Positions 17,187 to 25,579 are shown, numbered from the stretch's first letter. The stretch is DNA of 40,822 bases from Gammaproteobacteria bacterium (GCA_029863705.1 JAOTUU010000008.1:1-40822); one strand, 5' to 3'. The notes: a model not told the origin generated them from the sequence alone. A program made the numbers and translations.

Positions 17187-17195
17187 TGCTAGACT
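17187..17195 (+). promoter_or_regulatory. Extended -10 box before the KGSA dehydrogenase gene
   Basis: TG-C-TAGACT lies 24 nt before the ATG at 17220, followed by a good ribosome site (GGGGA, 6 nt before the start). No clear -35 box is seen, as expected for an extended -10 promoter. Confidence 0.45.
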
Positions 17196-17219
17196 TGCCG
17201 TCCGCATCGGGGAAAAAAT

Positions 17220-18725
17220 ATGCTCAACGGAAAACATCTCATTGCCGGCAGCTGGGTCGCTGGTGAATCGACGTTTGAAAACGCGCCTGTTTTGGGCGCT
17301 GTCGACCAATTCGCAGTTGCTACTGCGGATCACGTCGATGCGGCGGTGCTTGCGGCCGAGCAGGCATTCTTGTCCTATGGAAATTCGAGCAGAAAAGATC
17401 GAGCGGCATTCTTGCGCACGATCGCAGACGAATTAGAGTCACGCGGTGAAGCCATTACCGCGATCGGCATGCGGGAAACGGGGCTTCCGGAAGTGCGCCT
17501 GAACGGAGAGCGCGGTCGAACCGCTGGTCAATTCAGGCTCTTCGCCGATCATATTGAGGCCGGTGATTATCTGGATCGAAGACATGATGAGGCCTTGCCG
17601 GATCGCGAACCGCTGCCGCGACCTGACCTTCGCTTGATGCAGCGCCCGGTGGGTCCGGTTGCTGTTTTCGGTGCGTCGAACTTTCCGCTCGCCTTTTCGG
17701 CCGCGGGCGGTGATACGGCCGCGGCCCTCGCGGCAGGATGTCCTGTTGTAGTCCGAGGCCACTCGGCTCACCCCGGGATATCTGACCTCGTGGCGCAATC
17801 CGTCGATGCTGCAATCAAGACCTGTGGCATACATCCCGGAACGTTCTCCCTGATTCAGGGTGGGGATCACTCGGTCGGTCATGCCCTCGTCAGCCATCCC
17901 CTGATCAGGGCTGTCGGATTCACTGGCAGCCTGGCCGGAGGGCGCGCACTGTTTGATTTATGCGCCGCTCGCCCGGAGCCCATTCCGTTTTTTGGCGAGC
18001 TCGGTTCCGTTAACCCAATGTTTCTGCTTCCCGCAGCACTTGCCTCGCGTAGTGAGTCGATCGCCATCGGGTGGGCCGAATCGTTGACCATGGGGGCGGG
18101 CCAGTTTTGCACAAACCCCGGTATTGCTGTGCTTGCCAGGGGAAGCGACGCTGACGCTTTTGTTGTTGCTGCCAAGGGTGCTTTGAACAAAGTCGAAGCC
18201 CAAACCATGCTGACCGATGGCATCGCTTCTGCATTTCGCGATGGCCGCGAAGACATGCAAGCCGTGGCTGGTGTGACTGAGGTACTCGGTAAGACCTGTG
18301 GTGGTCGCAGCGTAGAGCCGTATCTCTTTGTCACAAGCGGTGAAGACTGGTTCGCGAACGAATTATTAAGCGAAGAAGTCTTCGGCCCGCTTGGCATGGT
18401 AGTGATCGCCAAAGACGCGGATGAAATGATCGCCATCGCAGATGCTCTCAAAGGCCAGCTAACCTGCACACTGCATATGGACGACGGTGACACCGAGTTG
18501 GCTCGAACGCTGCTGCCAATACTTGAACGCAAAGCAGGTCGAATTCTAGCCAATGGATTCCCGACGGGCGTCGAAGTTTGCGACTCAATGGTCCACGGCG
18601 GACCCTATCCCGCGTCGACGAACTTCGGCGCAACTTCAGTCGGTACTATGTCCATCCGACGGTTTCTCAGGCCGATCGCGTACCAGAACATACCTACAGA
18701 GATTCTCCCCACAGACTTGATTTGA
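17220..18725 (+). CDS. Alpha-ketoglutarate-semialdehyde (2,5-dioxovalerate) dehydrogenase
   Basis: Aldehyde dehydrogenase of 501 residues, of the subgroup that oxidises 2-oxoglutarate semialdehyde to 2-oxoglutarate at the end of non-phosphorylating pentose, hexarate and hydroxyproline pathways. Diagnostic stretches are FGASNFPLAFS (N154), AAALAAGCPVVVRGHSAHPG, F-F-G-E260-L-G-S-V-N-P, the nucleophile C297 in GQFCTNPG, and the C-terminal GGPYPAST...TSVGT...RRFLRPIAYQN, which is highly typical of this subgroup. The start has GGGGA 6 nt upstream. The gene stands alone between the kinase-Qng1 gene and a TonB receptor gene. Directly after its stop codon lies a remnant of a second kinase-Qng1 3' end, suggesting that this gene arrived in, or was rearranged into, its present place. 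It links the cluster to sugar-acid oxidation. Confidence 0.88.
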   Translation: MLNGKHLIAGSWVAGESTFENAPVLGAVDQFAVATADHVDAAVLAAEQAFLSYGNSSRKDRAAFLRTIADELESRGEAITAIGMRETGLPEVRLNGERGRTAGQFRLFADHIEAGDYLDRRHDEALPDREPLPRPDLRLMQRPVGPVAVFGASNFPLAFSAAGGDTAAALAAGCPVVVRGHSAHPGISDLVAQSVDAAIKTCGIHPGTFSLIQGGDHSVGHALVSHPLIRAVGFTGSLAGGRALFDLCAARPEPIPFFGELGSVNPMFLLPAALASRSESIAIGWAESLTMGAGQFCTNPGIAVLARGSDADAFVVAAKGALNKVEAQTMLTDGIASAFRDGREDMQAVAGVTEVLGKTCGGRSVEPYLFVTSGEDWFANELLSEEVFGPLGMVVIAKDADEMIAIADALKGQLTCTLHMDDGDTELARTLLPILERKAGRILANGFPTGVEVCDSMVHGGPYPASTNFGATSVGTMSIRRFLRPIAYQNIPTEILPTDLI

Positions 18726-18732
18726 ATTTGCG

Positions 18733-18798
18733 GTCAACTCAGCCTGCGCACACCGCAAGCAACTGTTCCAAGCTGTCCGCAGGACGACCTTCTACTGA
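18733..18798 (+). pseudogene. 3'-end remnant of a second kinase-Qng1 gene
   Basis: Read in the frame ending at the TGA at 18796-18798, this stretch encodes A-V-N-S-A-C-A-H-R-K-Q-L-F-Q-A-V-R-R-T-T-F-Y-stop. The gene at 15370-17169 ends A-V-E-P-V-C-A-K-R-K-E-L-F-Q-P-V-R-R-T-S-F-Y-stop. The DNA also aligns codon by codon, with many differences at third positions (CTT/CTG, TTT/TTC, AAA/AAG), so this is a diverged homologue rather than a recent copy. The similarity fades just after the KGSA dehydrogenase stop codon (18723-18725). There is no start codon or ribosome site, so it is a non-functional remnant. Confidence 0.8.
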
Positions 18799-18835
18799 AA
18801 CGCAATAAAGGCATGCTGATCGGCTGCCGCTCGGC

Positions 18836-18841
18836 TATAAT
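18836..18841 (+). promoter_or_regulatory. Possible -10 box of the second TonB receptor gene
   Basis: A perfect TATAAT lies 49 nt before the GTG start at 18891. No good -35 box is present 16-18 nt upstream, so the call rests on the -10 sequence and its position only. Confidence 0.4.
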
Positions 18842-18890
18842 TCCAGTGTTATATCCTATTGCCAATAATCAAAAACAATTGGGGAACGTC

Positions 18891-21800
18891 GTGAAGAATC
18901 TACTTCTTTTCAAGAACTTATCTATCTTGTGTACTGCGGTCGCACTATCCGCGATATTATTCAGCGGAACAGCGCTTGCGCAAAACACGTCATCATCGCT
19001 CAGGGTCGTCGTCACAGACGCAAACGGTGCTGCAGCAAGTGGCATTCGGGTCAACGTGACGCACGTACCAACTGGACGTTCCCAGGTCGTTGCTTCGAGT
19101 ACTCAAGGCATTGCGGCAATGCGCGGCCTTGCCGTTGGTGGTCCATATGAGGTATCTGTCGTAGGCGGCGCCGATTACGCAGCGGATGTCATTCAAAACA
19201 TCTATCTCGAACTGGATAAGACCGCGGTTGTCGATCTCGCGGTGCGGTCCGTTATCGAAGAAATCATGGTTACGGCTGTGGCTCCGACCGGAGAAATAGC
19301 TGTTGGCGTAGGTAGCGCTTTCGACCGCGCGACACTCGACGCTACTCCTTCAATTTCTCGCGACTTTGTCAGCGCCCTGGCAACCGACCCCAAGATCATG
19401 GTGGACAACAGTGTCGCGCGCGGCCCGGCCGTGTCTATGGCAGGACAAAACTTTCGATTCAATAGTTTGACGATTGACGGCGTGCCGCAAAACGATAACT
19501 TCGGACTATCGAAGAATGCTTCAGCGACACAGCGCACACCGATATCGATTGACGCAATCGAGGCAATCACGGTCAACATGGCGCCCTACGACGTGACCTA
19601 TGGCAACTTTATTGGTGGCAACATCAATATTGTCACGAAGTCCGGCACTAATGACTTCAGTGGTAGCGCCTATTATTTCTCGACGGACGACAGCTTCACC
19701 GGCGACAAGTCCCAGGGCGACACGATCAGCATTCCCGATTTCTCGGAGGACACCTACGGCTTCACGCTCGGCGGGCCAATAATCGAGGACAAACTGTTCT
19801 TCTTCACTAATTACGAGAAGTTCGAAACGACGCGGCCAGCCAATGCTCTTCCCATTGAGCAAATTGCGGGCGTAACGCAGGCCGATGTAGATCGGGTCAG
19901 ATCAGTCCTGCAGACAGAGTACGGATTCGACCCCGGACCGTACGCAGCAACAGACGACGACCAGGACGAAAAACTCCTCGTCAAGTTCGACTGGTTCATC
20001 AATGACGATCACCGAGCCATAGCGACTTACCAGAGTGCTGACGGCGATGTGATCTTCGATGATTTCCCGACTTCGGCAGCCCTGCATTCCAATCGTTACA
20101 ACATTAATGAAGAAATGAATGCTTACTCGCTGCATGTGTTCTCGAACTGGACTGACAATTTCTCAACCGAATTCAAATTCGGTACCAAGGATGTCAAGAA
20201 CCGCCAGGTCAGTGTTGATTCGTCAACCAACGAGTTCTGGGTCTTCACGAACGCCGGCGGCACAATATTCGCGGGCGGCGACCGGTTCCGGCATGCGAAC
20301 GAGTTGGACAATGAGTCTGATGTTTTCCGCATCAAGGGTGACTATGTCATGGGTGACCATGTCATTACGGCCGGCTGGGAAAGAGAATCGAAATCAGTTC
20401 GCAACCTCTTCCTGCCTTTCTCTCGCGGCGCTTTCGTGTTCTTCGGCATCGACGCTCTTGAGGCTCGCGATCTCGGCTTCCTGCTGTTCGGCGGCTCAAA
20501 TACGGGTATACCGTCCGACGCTGAAGCGAATTTCACACTCGATGTCGACAGCTTTTTCGTCCAGGATGAGTGGACGCCAACGAGTGACCTGACCATGACT
20601 TTCGGTTTGCGATTCGACTCGCTATCCAATAGCGATGCGATCACAGACAACCCGAATTTCTTCGCCAGGCGCGGCTACGCGAACGGCGAGAATCTCGACG
20701 GTAAGGATCTCGTGCAACCTCGATTTGGCTTCAGCTGGGATGCCTCAGATCGTTTGACGGTCAGAGGCGGTGCCGGTCTGTTTGGTGGCGGTTCGCCATT
20801 GATCATCCTGTCGAACAGCTATGCAGGTGACGGAATCAGCCGTACATTTGCGGGCTTTTTCGCAGGGTTCTTCGGTCCGCCCGTCAGCGATAGCCTCGAT
20901 GCCGCCGTTGCAGCATTGCCTAGCCCGACTGCAGCGTTCGACAATATGCAACAGTACCTCGGAGTGGATCCAGTTGGCCAAACCGACGCAATTGACCCGA
21001 GCTACGATATTCTAAGTAGCTGGAAATATAGTATCGGTGTGGACTACCTGGCAGATCTTGGTTTTCTCGGAGACGACTGGCAGTTGTCAGCAGACGTAAT
21101 CTTTTCCGATGTCAAAACTGCTTACAATATCTTTGAGGCACGACGGTCCGTAGTCGATCAAGCTCCGGATGGCAGACCTATTTACGATACGCCGCCTGGC
21201 GCTGATTACATTACGACCAACACCAACAAGGGCAGTGGCACGGTCATCTCGTTTAACGCGAACAAGATGTTCGACACCGATGCCGGTACGTTTGACGTGA
21301 CTTTCGGGTACACCCACCAGGATATCGATGAGTTGCGAGCCTACAATCGCTTCATAACATTTGAGACGTTGGCGTTCGATGCGGGTACGGATCTGAACAA
21401 CCCTGTTTTGGCACCTTCTAAATACGAGGTAGAAGACCGCTTCACAGGCACCTTGACTTGGCAAAAAGAACTGTTCGGCGACAACGTTACGAGCCTCGGA
21501 CTCGTTTGGCAGGCTCGATCGGGACGGCACTTTACGTACGTTTTCGGCAGCCAGGGCCTCTCAACTTTTGGAGGTCATGAATTCGCTGACTGGGGAAGTG
21601 AAAGCGAAACGCCCGGCACCCATCTGTTCTACGTACCGACAAGCGCAACCGACCAGATCATCTCTGGTGACCCGGGCTTCCTCGCTGATCTAGATCAGTT
21701 CATCAGCGATGACAGATGCCTCAGCAAGAACCGTGGCTCGATCATGACTCGGAACGCCTGCACGACGGGCTGGGTAAACATCATCAATTTGCGGCTTGCG

Positions 21801-22079
21801 CAAGAGATCAACGTTGGCGATATGGCGTTTGACCTGATGTTCGATATCGAAAACCTGGGCAACCTGCTCAATGATGATTGGGGTCGTGTGGACAGCTACA
21901 CGGCACCATCCAACGTCGCACCTGCCAATGTCGCGATTAACGGCGCCGGCGATCAGTATGTTCTGACGCCTTCCGCGTCATACGTTCCCGGCGATTCAAG
22001 CACGATTGTGTCGAAACCTGAGATAGCAGCACTGCCGTCTGTGTATCGCATTCAGCTTGGCGTACGCTTCCGCTTCTAG
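18891..22079 (+). CDS. Oar-like TonB-dependent receptor
   Basis: Outer-membrane TonB-dependent transporter of 1062 residues. A signal peptide (MKNLLLFKNLSILCTAVALSA, cleavage after TALA) precedes a carboxypeptidase-regulatory-like domain at about residues 35-115 (VVVTDANGAAASGIRVNV). A plug follows, with IEEIMVTA and SLTIDGVPQNDNFG, then a barrel ending ...IQLGVRFRF. The GTG start is chosen because GGGGA lies 5 nt upstream and it begins a proper signal peptide; the longer in-frame TTG start at 18813 would add a non-signal tail running through the TATAAT box. It shares its architecture with the receptor at 802-4155 but is clearly diverged from it. A strong terminator follows, so it is a single-gene unit. 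A LysR regulator gene is next on the same strand, and it could control this receptor. The ligand is unknown; the surroundings suggest nucleosides or sugar derivatives. Confidence 0.9.
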   Translation: MKNLLLFKNLSILCTAVALSAILFSGTALAQNTSSSLRVVVTDANGAAASGIRVNVTHVPTGRSQVVASSTQGIAAMRGLAVGGPYEVSVVGGADYAADVIQNIYLELDKTAVVDLAVRSVIEEIMVTAVAPTGEIAVGVGSAFDRATLDATPSISRDFVSALATDPKIMVDNSVARGPAVSMAGQNFRFNSLTIDGVPQNDNFGLSKNASATQRTPISIDAIEAITVNMAPYDVTYGNFIGGNINIVTKSGTNDFSGSAYYFSTDDSFTGDKSQGDTISIPDFSEDTYGFTLGGPIIEDKLFFFTNYEKFETTRPANALPIEQIAGVTQADVDRVRSVLQTEYGFDPGPYAATDDDQDEKLLVKFDWFINDDHRAIATYQSADGDVIFDDFPTSAALHSNRYNINEEMNAYSLHVFSNWTDNFSTEFKFGTKDVKNRQVSVDSSTNEFWVFTNAGGTIFAGGDRFRHANELDNESDVFRIKGDYVMGDHVITAGWERESKSVRNLFLPFSRGAFVFFGIDALEARDLGFLLFGGSNTGIPSDAEANFTLDVDSFFVQDEWTPTSDLTMTFGLRFDSLSNSDAITDNPNFFARRGYANGENLDGKDLVQPRFGFSWDASDRLTVRGGAGLFGGGSPLIILSNSYAGDGISRTFAGFFAGFFGPPVSDSLDAAVAALPSPTAAFDNMQQYLGVDPVGQTDAIDPSYDILSSWKYSIGVDYLADLGFLGDDWQLSADVIFSDVKTAYNIFEARRSVVDQAPDGRPIYDTPPGADYITTNTNKGSGTVISFNANKMFDTDAGTFDVTFGYTHQDIDELRAYNRFITFETLAFDAGTDLNNPVLAPSKYEVEDRFTGTLTWQKELFGDNVTSLGLVWQARSGRHFTYVFGSQGLSTFGGHEFADWGSESETPGTHLFYVPTSATDQIISGDPGFLADLDQFISDDRCLSKNRGSIMTRNACTTGWVNIINLRLAQEINVGDMAFDLMFDIENLGNLLNDDWGRVDSYTAPSNVAPANVAINGAGDQYVLTPSASYVPGDSSTIVSKPEIAALPSVYRIQLGVRFRF

Positions 22080-22104
22080 GCGATTTCGTACAATGCGCAA
22101 TTGG

Positions 22105-22132
22105 AAGGGGCAGCATTGCTGCCCCTTTTTTT
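22105..22132 (+). terminator. Intrinsic terminator of the second TonB receptor gene
   Basis: An 8-bp stem (GGGGCAGC / GCTGCCCC) with a 3-nt loop is preceded by AA and followed by seven T. It starts 26 nt after the receptor stop codon. Confidence 0.92.
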
Positions 22133-22133
22133 G

Positions 22134-22148
22134 TGTCAAAATACGTCG
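22134..22148 (+). promoter_or_regulatory. Extended -10 box of the LysR gene (leaderless candidate)
   Basis: TG-T-CAAAAT (22134-22142) is followed by exactly 6 nt and then the GTG start codon, so transcription is expected to begin at or next to the start codon. The same sequence, with two changes, precedes the amidohydrolase gene at 25701, and the same geometry precedes deoB. Confidence 0.5.
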
Positions 22149-23099
22149 GTGATTGACGTCGACAAACTTTCTCGCCTTAAGCTCTCTCTTCTTACGACGT
22201 TTCAGGTATTGCTGCAGGAACGCAGCGCCCGCGCCGCGGCTGAAAAACTCAATCTGTCCCAGTCCGCTGTCAGCAAGAATCTCGCCCAACTCCGACGTTT
22301 GTTTGATGATCCTTTGTTCTACCGCACATCACATGGCCTGACGCCTACTCCACTTGCCAGGAGTCTCGAAGGTCCGCTGTGTGAGGTGTTGTTTCAGATC
22401 GACGGCCTTCTGAACCCCGCAGAGTTTGTCGCCGAGAGTTACAGCGGACGTGTGCGAATTGCGTTGCATGATGCCGGGTATGCTTTCATTGCAGCTCCGC
22501 TGATGGCCCTGTGTGAAAAACAGGCGCCGGGTCTTCAGGCAGATTTCTGGTTCAAGGACGTCAAGGGTCTGCAGGCACTACTGAATGCCGAAATTGATCT
22601 TTTGATTCTGCCGCAGGATATCGGACAACAATGGCATGATGATGAACAACTGATCTGGCGCGAACTTTATCAGGAGCCATTGGTTTGTCTGCTGCGGTCC
22701 GGCAACCCTGCATTGCAGCGTGCGTGGAACGAAAAAACCTATTTGGCCTGCTCGCACATTGGCGTGCGCGACAGTCAACTCGGCACAGCAATGCTTGATC
22801 AGCGACTCAACCAGCAGCATCACGGGCGGGATTTTTCGGCAATGGCTCCCGATTTCCACACAGCGACGCGACTTGTGCAACAAACGGATTCAGTATTCAC
22901 CTGTTCGCATAGTTGGGCTGAACTGGTATTGGCGGAGGTCGATGTCGTCAGGAAGCCTCTACCATTCCCCGAGCAACAGTGCTCTTATCAGCTCGTTTGG
23001 CATAAGCGGACAGACACCTCTCCGCTGCACATCTGGTTGCGCGATCGTATCTGTGACATTTGCGATGGCCTGAAGGTGCGTTACGAACTTAAGCGCTGA
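22149..23099 (+). CDS. LysR-family transcriptional regulator
   Basis: A DNA-binding regulator of 316 residues. The N-terminal winged helix-turn-helix occupies about residues 8-65, with SARAAAEKLNLSQSAVSKNLAQLRRLFDDPLF, shown here in its conserved form A-A-E-x-L-x-x-S-Q-S-A-V-S. The rest is a periplasmic-binding-protein-like effector domain (PLVCLLRSGNPAL, then TRLVQQTDSVFTC). The overall form resembles the NodD/LeuO-type subgroup. GTG 22149 is chosen; the longer TTG frame from 22101 would translate the terminator hairpin. No ribosome site is seen, which fits the leaderless promoter directly upstream. The genes it controls are unknown. The upstream TonB receptor and the convergent YjjI/YjjW genes are the nearest candidates. 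Confidence 0.87.
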   Translation: MIDVDKLSRLKLSLLTTFQVLLQERSARAAAEKLNLSQSAVSKNLAQLRRLFDDPLFYRTSHGLTPTPLARSLEGPLCEVLFQIDGLLNPAEFVAESYSGRVRIALHDAGYAFIAAPLMALCEKQAPGLQADFWFKDVKGLQALLNAEIDLLILPQDIGQQWHDDEQLIWRELYQEPLVCLLRSGNPALQRAWNEKTYLACSHIGVRDSQLGTAMLDQRLNQQHHGRDFSAMAPDFHTATRLVQQTDSVFTCSHSWAELVLAEVDVVRKPLPFPEQQCSYQLVWHKRTDTSPLHIWLRDRICDICDGLKVRYELKR

Positions 23100-23104
23100 C
23101 CGTT

Positions 23105-23971
23105 CTAGATATACACCGCCGGTGTAATCACATTCTGAATGCCTGCCGCACGTAGACGTTCGGCGGCCATCTCGACACCGGCCTGCGGCATCTTCTCCCA
23201 TTCCAGCGCTTTACCTTTGACGCCATGATGTTGAAAGGCATTCAGTTTGATGCGGACGTCTTTTCCAAGCGACCCGACAAACTCGATCAACTGGTTCAAC
23301 TCGGCGTCGTTATCGGTTTTGCCGGGGATCAAAAGAAACCGCAATTCATAGAGTTTTCCGGCCGCGTACAGCATCCTGGCTGCGCGAAGACTACGTTGAT
23401 TGCTCTTGCCGGTTAGTCCCTCATGCAGAGAGTCGTCAAATGCCTTTATGTCGAGCATTACGCCGTCTGTAACACGCATTAGCTTCGTCCAGTTTTCGGC
23501 ACCCAGGTGACCGTTGCTATCGACAAAACAGCTAAGGCCTGCGATATCCTCATCCGATTTGACGGCTTGAAACAGTTCGCTGATGAATTTCAGTTGCTGC
23601 GTAGGTTCGCCGCCGGATACCGTGATGCCGCTCAAGAATGGCCGGTGCTTGCGGATCAACTCCAGGATATTCGCGATGCTGTATTGCCGCACCATCGGGT
23701 TGGCGCTGATCGGACACACGTCAATACAGGCGTCACATGAATCGCAGGCAATAGGGTCGAACGAAATCTTGCCGTCCACCAGGGACAATGCGTCGGCGTG
23801 GCAGGCAGGAACACATTCGCCACAATGATTGCAAACGCCAATCGTATGGGGATTGTGGCAAGCCGAGCAATTGAAGTTACATCCCTGCAAGAAGATAACG
23901 AGTCGGTTGCCCGGCCCGTCTACGCACGAATAGGTCAGAATTTTACTGACTGTAGCCTGGGCGGAGCTCAT
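23105..23971 (-). CDS. yjjW: YjjW-type glycyl-radical-enzyme activase (radical SAM)
   Basis: Radical SAM activase of 288 residues that would install the glycyl radical on its partner YjjI. The SAM-binding cluster is C31-x3-C35-x2-C38 in LQGCNFNCSACHNP. Two ferredoxin-like 4Fe-4S sets follow, C47/C50/C53/C57 and C76/C79/C82/C86. ITVSGGEPTQQ is the SAM-contacting GGE motif. The match to E. coli YjjW is close along the whole length (SCVDGPGxRL, GRCNxCGECVPxC, LRLNAFxxHGVxG). The start at 23971 overlaps the end of the yjjI gene by 29 nt, so the two are cotranscribed and probably coupled. These enzymes need low oxygen. The gene is convergent with the LysR gene, with only 5 nt between the stops. 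Confidence 0.92.
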   Translation of the reverse strand: MSSAQATVSKILTYSCVDGPGNRLVIFLQGCNFNCSACHNPHTIGVCNHCGECVPACHADALSLVDGKISFDPIACDSCDACIDVCPISANPMVRQYSIANILELIRKHRPFLSGITVSGGEPTQQLKFISELFQAVKSDEDIAGLSCFVDSNGHLGAENWTKLMRVTDGVMLDIKAFDDSLHEGLTGKSNQRSLRAARMLYAAGKLYELRFLLIPGKTDNDAELNQLIEFVGSLGKDVRIKLNAFQHHGVKGKALEWEKMPQAGVEMAAERLRAAGIQNVITPAVYI

Positions 23972-25478
23972 GACTCATGACTCGAGGTTTGCGCTCAAGA
24001 ATATTCACTATGTCGGCAGCTTCCGCGCCCAACGCAGTGGTATTTGTGCGCGAACCTTTTTCCTCGTTAAATTTCTTGATGTCTGACAAACGGATCATGA
24101 AACCGGTCACACGCACCAGGTCATTGCTTGCAACATTGACTGTGAATTCACGGAATCCGCAGGAAAACGCACCTTTGCAAAGTTGTTGCATCGCTTCCGG
24201 ATTGTTCTTGATGGTTTCATCCAGTGTCAGGATTTCGCTGATCCCGGATTCATAGTATTGATGGTGTGGCGCAAGCGCCTGAATATGCATCACCGGATCC
24301 GGTTCGGTACCGTAGGGAATCCGCACACCAGGCGTTGCTTCTTCATCATTGCTCAGTCCTGCCTGCGCGTGCAGCATGGCACGGCCTCGCCAGACATTCT
24401 TCATAGGCCGCCGCTCGACAGCTTCTGCCAACACCCTGGAAATCCTGTGGCCCAGTGCGTTCGCGAGGTCGTCAAATCCATATCGACCGGCCCGACCTTC
24501 CTTGTCCTGCAGCACGTTGACCGCCTCGGCCATTGCGTAGATGCCATACATCGCGGTGAATCGATCTCGCTCTATCCAGCCCTCCTCAACAAGGAAACTT
24601 TCGAAGAAATTGGATTCGTCAAACAGAAACTTTATCCGGTTTTCAGCAAGCCGGAAATTCATCTCCATGTAATGTGGAAGCACGCGGTCAAAGAAGTCTG
24701 CTTCGCCTTTCGAGCGCAGGGCAACTTCCTTCAAACTGAGACGCGTCAAGGTCGACGAACCGCCGGCAACAGGCAGAGCGTTGTAGCAACTTACGATTCC
24801 GTAGCCACGTTCGTCGAAAGTCTCGACGTGCATCGGATGGTTCGCGATATGCGGCTTCGAGCATTCAACGATGCTGTTTGTGGCGATGGCCAGTATCTGC
24901 TCGCTACTGACTTGCGGATCATAGAAAAACGTCAGGTTCGGTGCGGTCTGCTTCAGCTCGGAATCAACCCGCAAAATGGTACGAGCTACCCGATTGTCCG
25001 TCGGACCGATGTTGGCGTGCATGAACGCATCGGGCAAGGTGCGATCAAGATAACGCCAGAATAATTTTATCTTCTTGTAGAGTTCGTCATCATCCACACC
25101 GTCGCAGAACGGCAGTAGCAGATCATCCAATTGGCCTAAGTAGACTGGCATGCCTGTGACAGACGGGACGTGGTGATAGGCAATCATCAATGTGTTGATC
25201 GCCTCATCGAGGGTCTCGGGCACGGGCAGTTCCAGGTACTCGCTGCCATGCTTGAGCACAATGCTGTAGTCAGGCAACACGTAGCGTGGCTTGTAAGGCG
25301 CATGTCCCTCATACAGATCGCAGATCACCCGCTCATCCAACGCCTGTTGCGTATCCGTGTCCAGGGCCGGATACGGCAGCATATTCTCGGCCTCGAGCGA
25401 CAGGTAGTGCGCCTTCTGCGCTGGGCTCAAGGTCTTGTCAGTTGTGATTTCATGCAGCTTGCGAGTGATTTCTTGCAC
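23943..25478 (-). CDS. yjjI: YjjI-family glycyl radical enzyme (DUF3029)
   Basis: A 511-residue glycyl radical enzyme, close in length to E. coli YjjI (516). The radical-bearing loop reads L-V-R-V-T-G459-F near the C-terminus, the YjjI variant of the RVxGY motif, 52 residues from the end. A likely thiyl Cys lies in GIVSCYNALPVAGG. NIGPTDNRVARTIL and GEADFFDRVLPHYM are other well-conserved stretches. The reaction is unknown in any organism as far as I recall. In E. coli the yjjI-yjjW pair sits beside the deoCABD deoxynucleoside operon, and here it lies about 3 kb from deoB, which points to nucleoside-linked chemistry. The GTG start has GGGAG 9 nt upstream. It is divergent from the amidohydrolase gene; no consensus FNR site was seen upstream. 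Confidence 0.92.
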   Translation of the reverse strand: MQEITRKLHEITTDKTLSPAQKAHYLSLEAENMLPYPALDTDTQQALDERVICDLYEGHAPYKPRYVLPDYSIVLKHGSEYLELPVPETLDEAINTLMIAYHHVPSVTGMPVYLGQLDDLLLPFCDGVDDDELYKKIKLFWRYLDRTLPDAFMHANIGPTDNRVARTILRVDSELKQTAPNLTFFYDPQVSSEQILAIATNSIVECSKPHIANHPMHVETFDERGYGIVSCYNALPVAGGSSTLTRLSLKEVALRSKGEADFFDRVLPHYMEMNFRLAENRIKFLFDESNFFESFLVEEGWIERDRFTAMYGIYAMAEAVNVLQDKEGRAGRYGFDDLANALGHRISRVLAEAVERRPMKNVWRGRAMLHAQAGLSNDEEATPGVRIPYGTEPDPVMHIQALAPHHQYYESGISEILTLDETIKNNPEAMQQLCKGAFSCGFREFTVNVASNDLVRVTGFMIRLSDIKKFNEEKGSRTNTTALGAEAADIVNILERKPRVMSHELRPGYSQ

Positions 25479-25564
25479 GTCTCTGCTCCCGCTGGAAAAC
25501 GCCTCTTGCCACTATATTAGTCGAAAGCGTGTATTTCGAAAATGGAAATTTAAGAAATATTATT

Positions 25565-25579
25565 TTTCTATAATAGAAA
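25565..25579. promoter_or_regulatory. 15-bp perfect inverted repeat between yjjI and the amidohydrolase
   Basis: TTTCTAT-A-ATAGAAA is a perfect 7-bp inverted repeat with a one-base centre, in an AT-rich stretch 87 nt upstream of yjjI and 121 nt upstream of the amidohydrolase. It contains TATAAT on the plus strand (25569-25574). It may be an operator overlapping a promoter for either direction. Confidence 0.4.

Noticed and set aside
18813-18890. Longer TonB receptor frame from TTG 18813
   Set aside because: It runs through the TATAAT box, lacks a ribosome site and would bury the signal peptide; GTG 18891 has GGGGA 5 nt upstream.
802-22079. The two TonB receptors as a recent duplication or composite transposon ends
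   Set aside because: They share architecture but differ strongly in sequence and length, lie in opposite orientation, and no terminal inverted repeats or transposase genes were seen.
22101-22148. Longer LysR reading frame starting at TTG 22101
   Set aside because: It would translate the terminator hairpin at 22105-22132 and adds residues with no family match; GTG 22149 begins right before the conserved helix-turn-helix.
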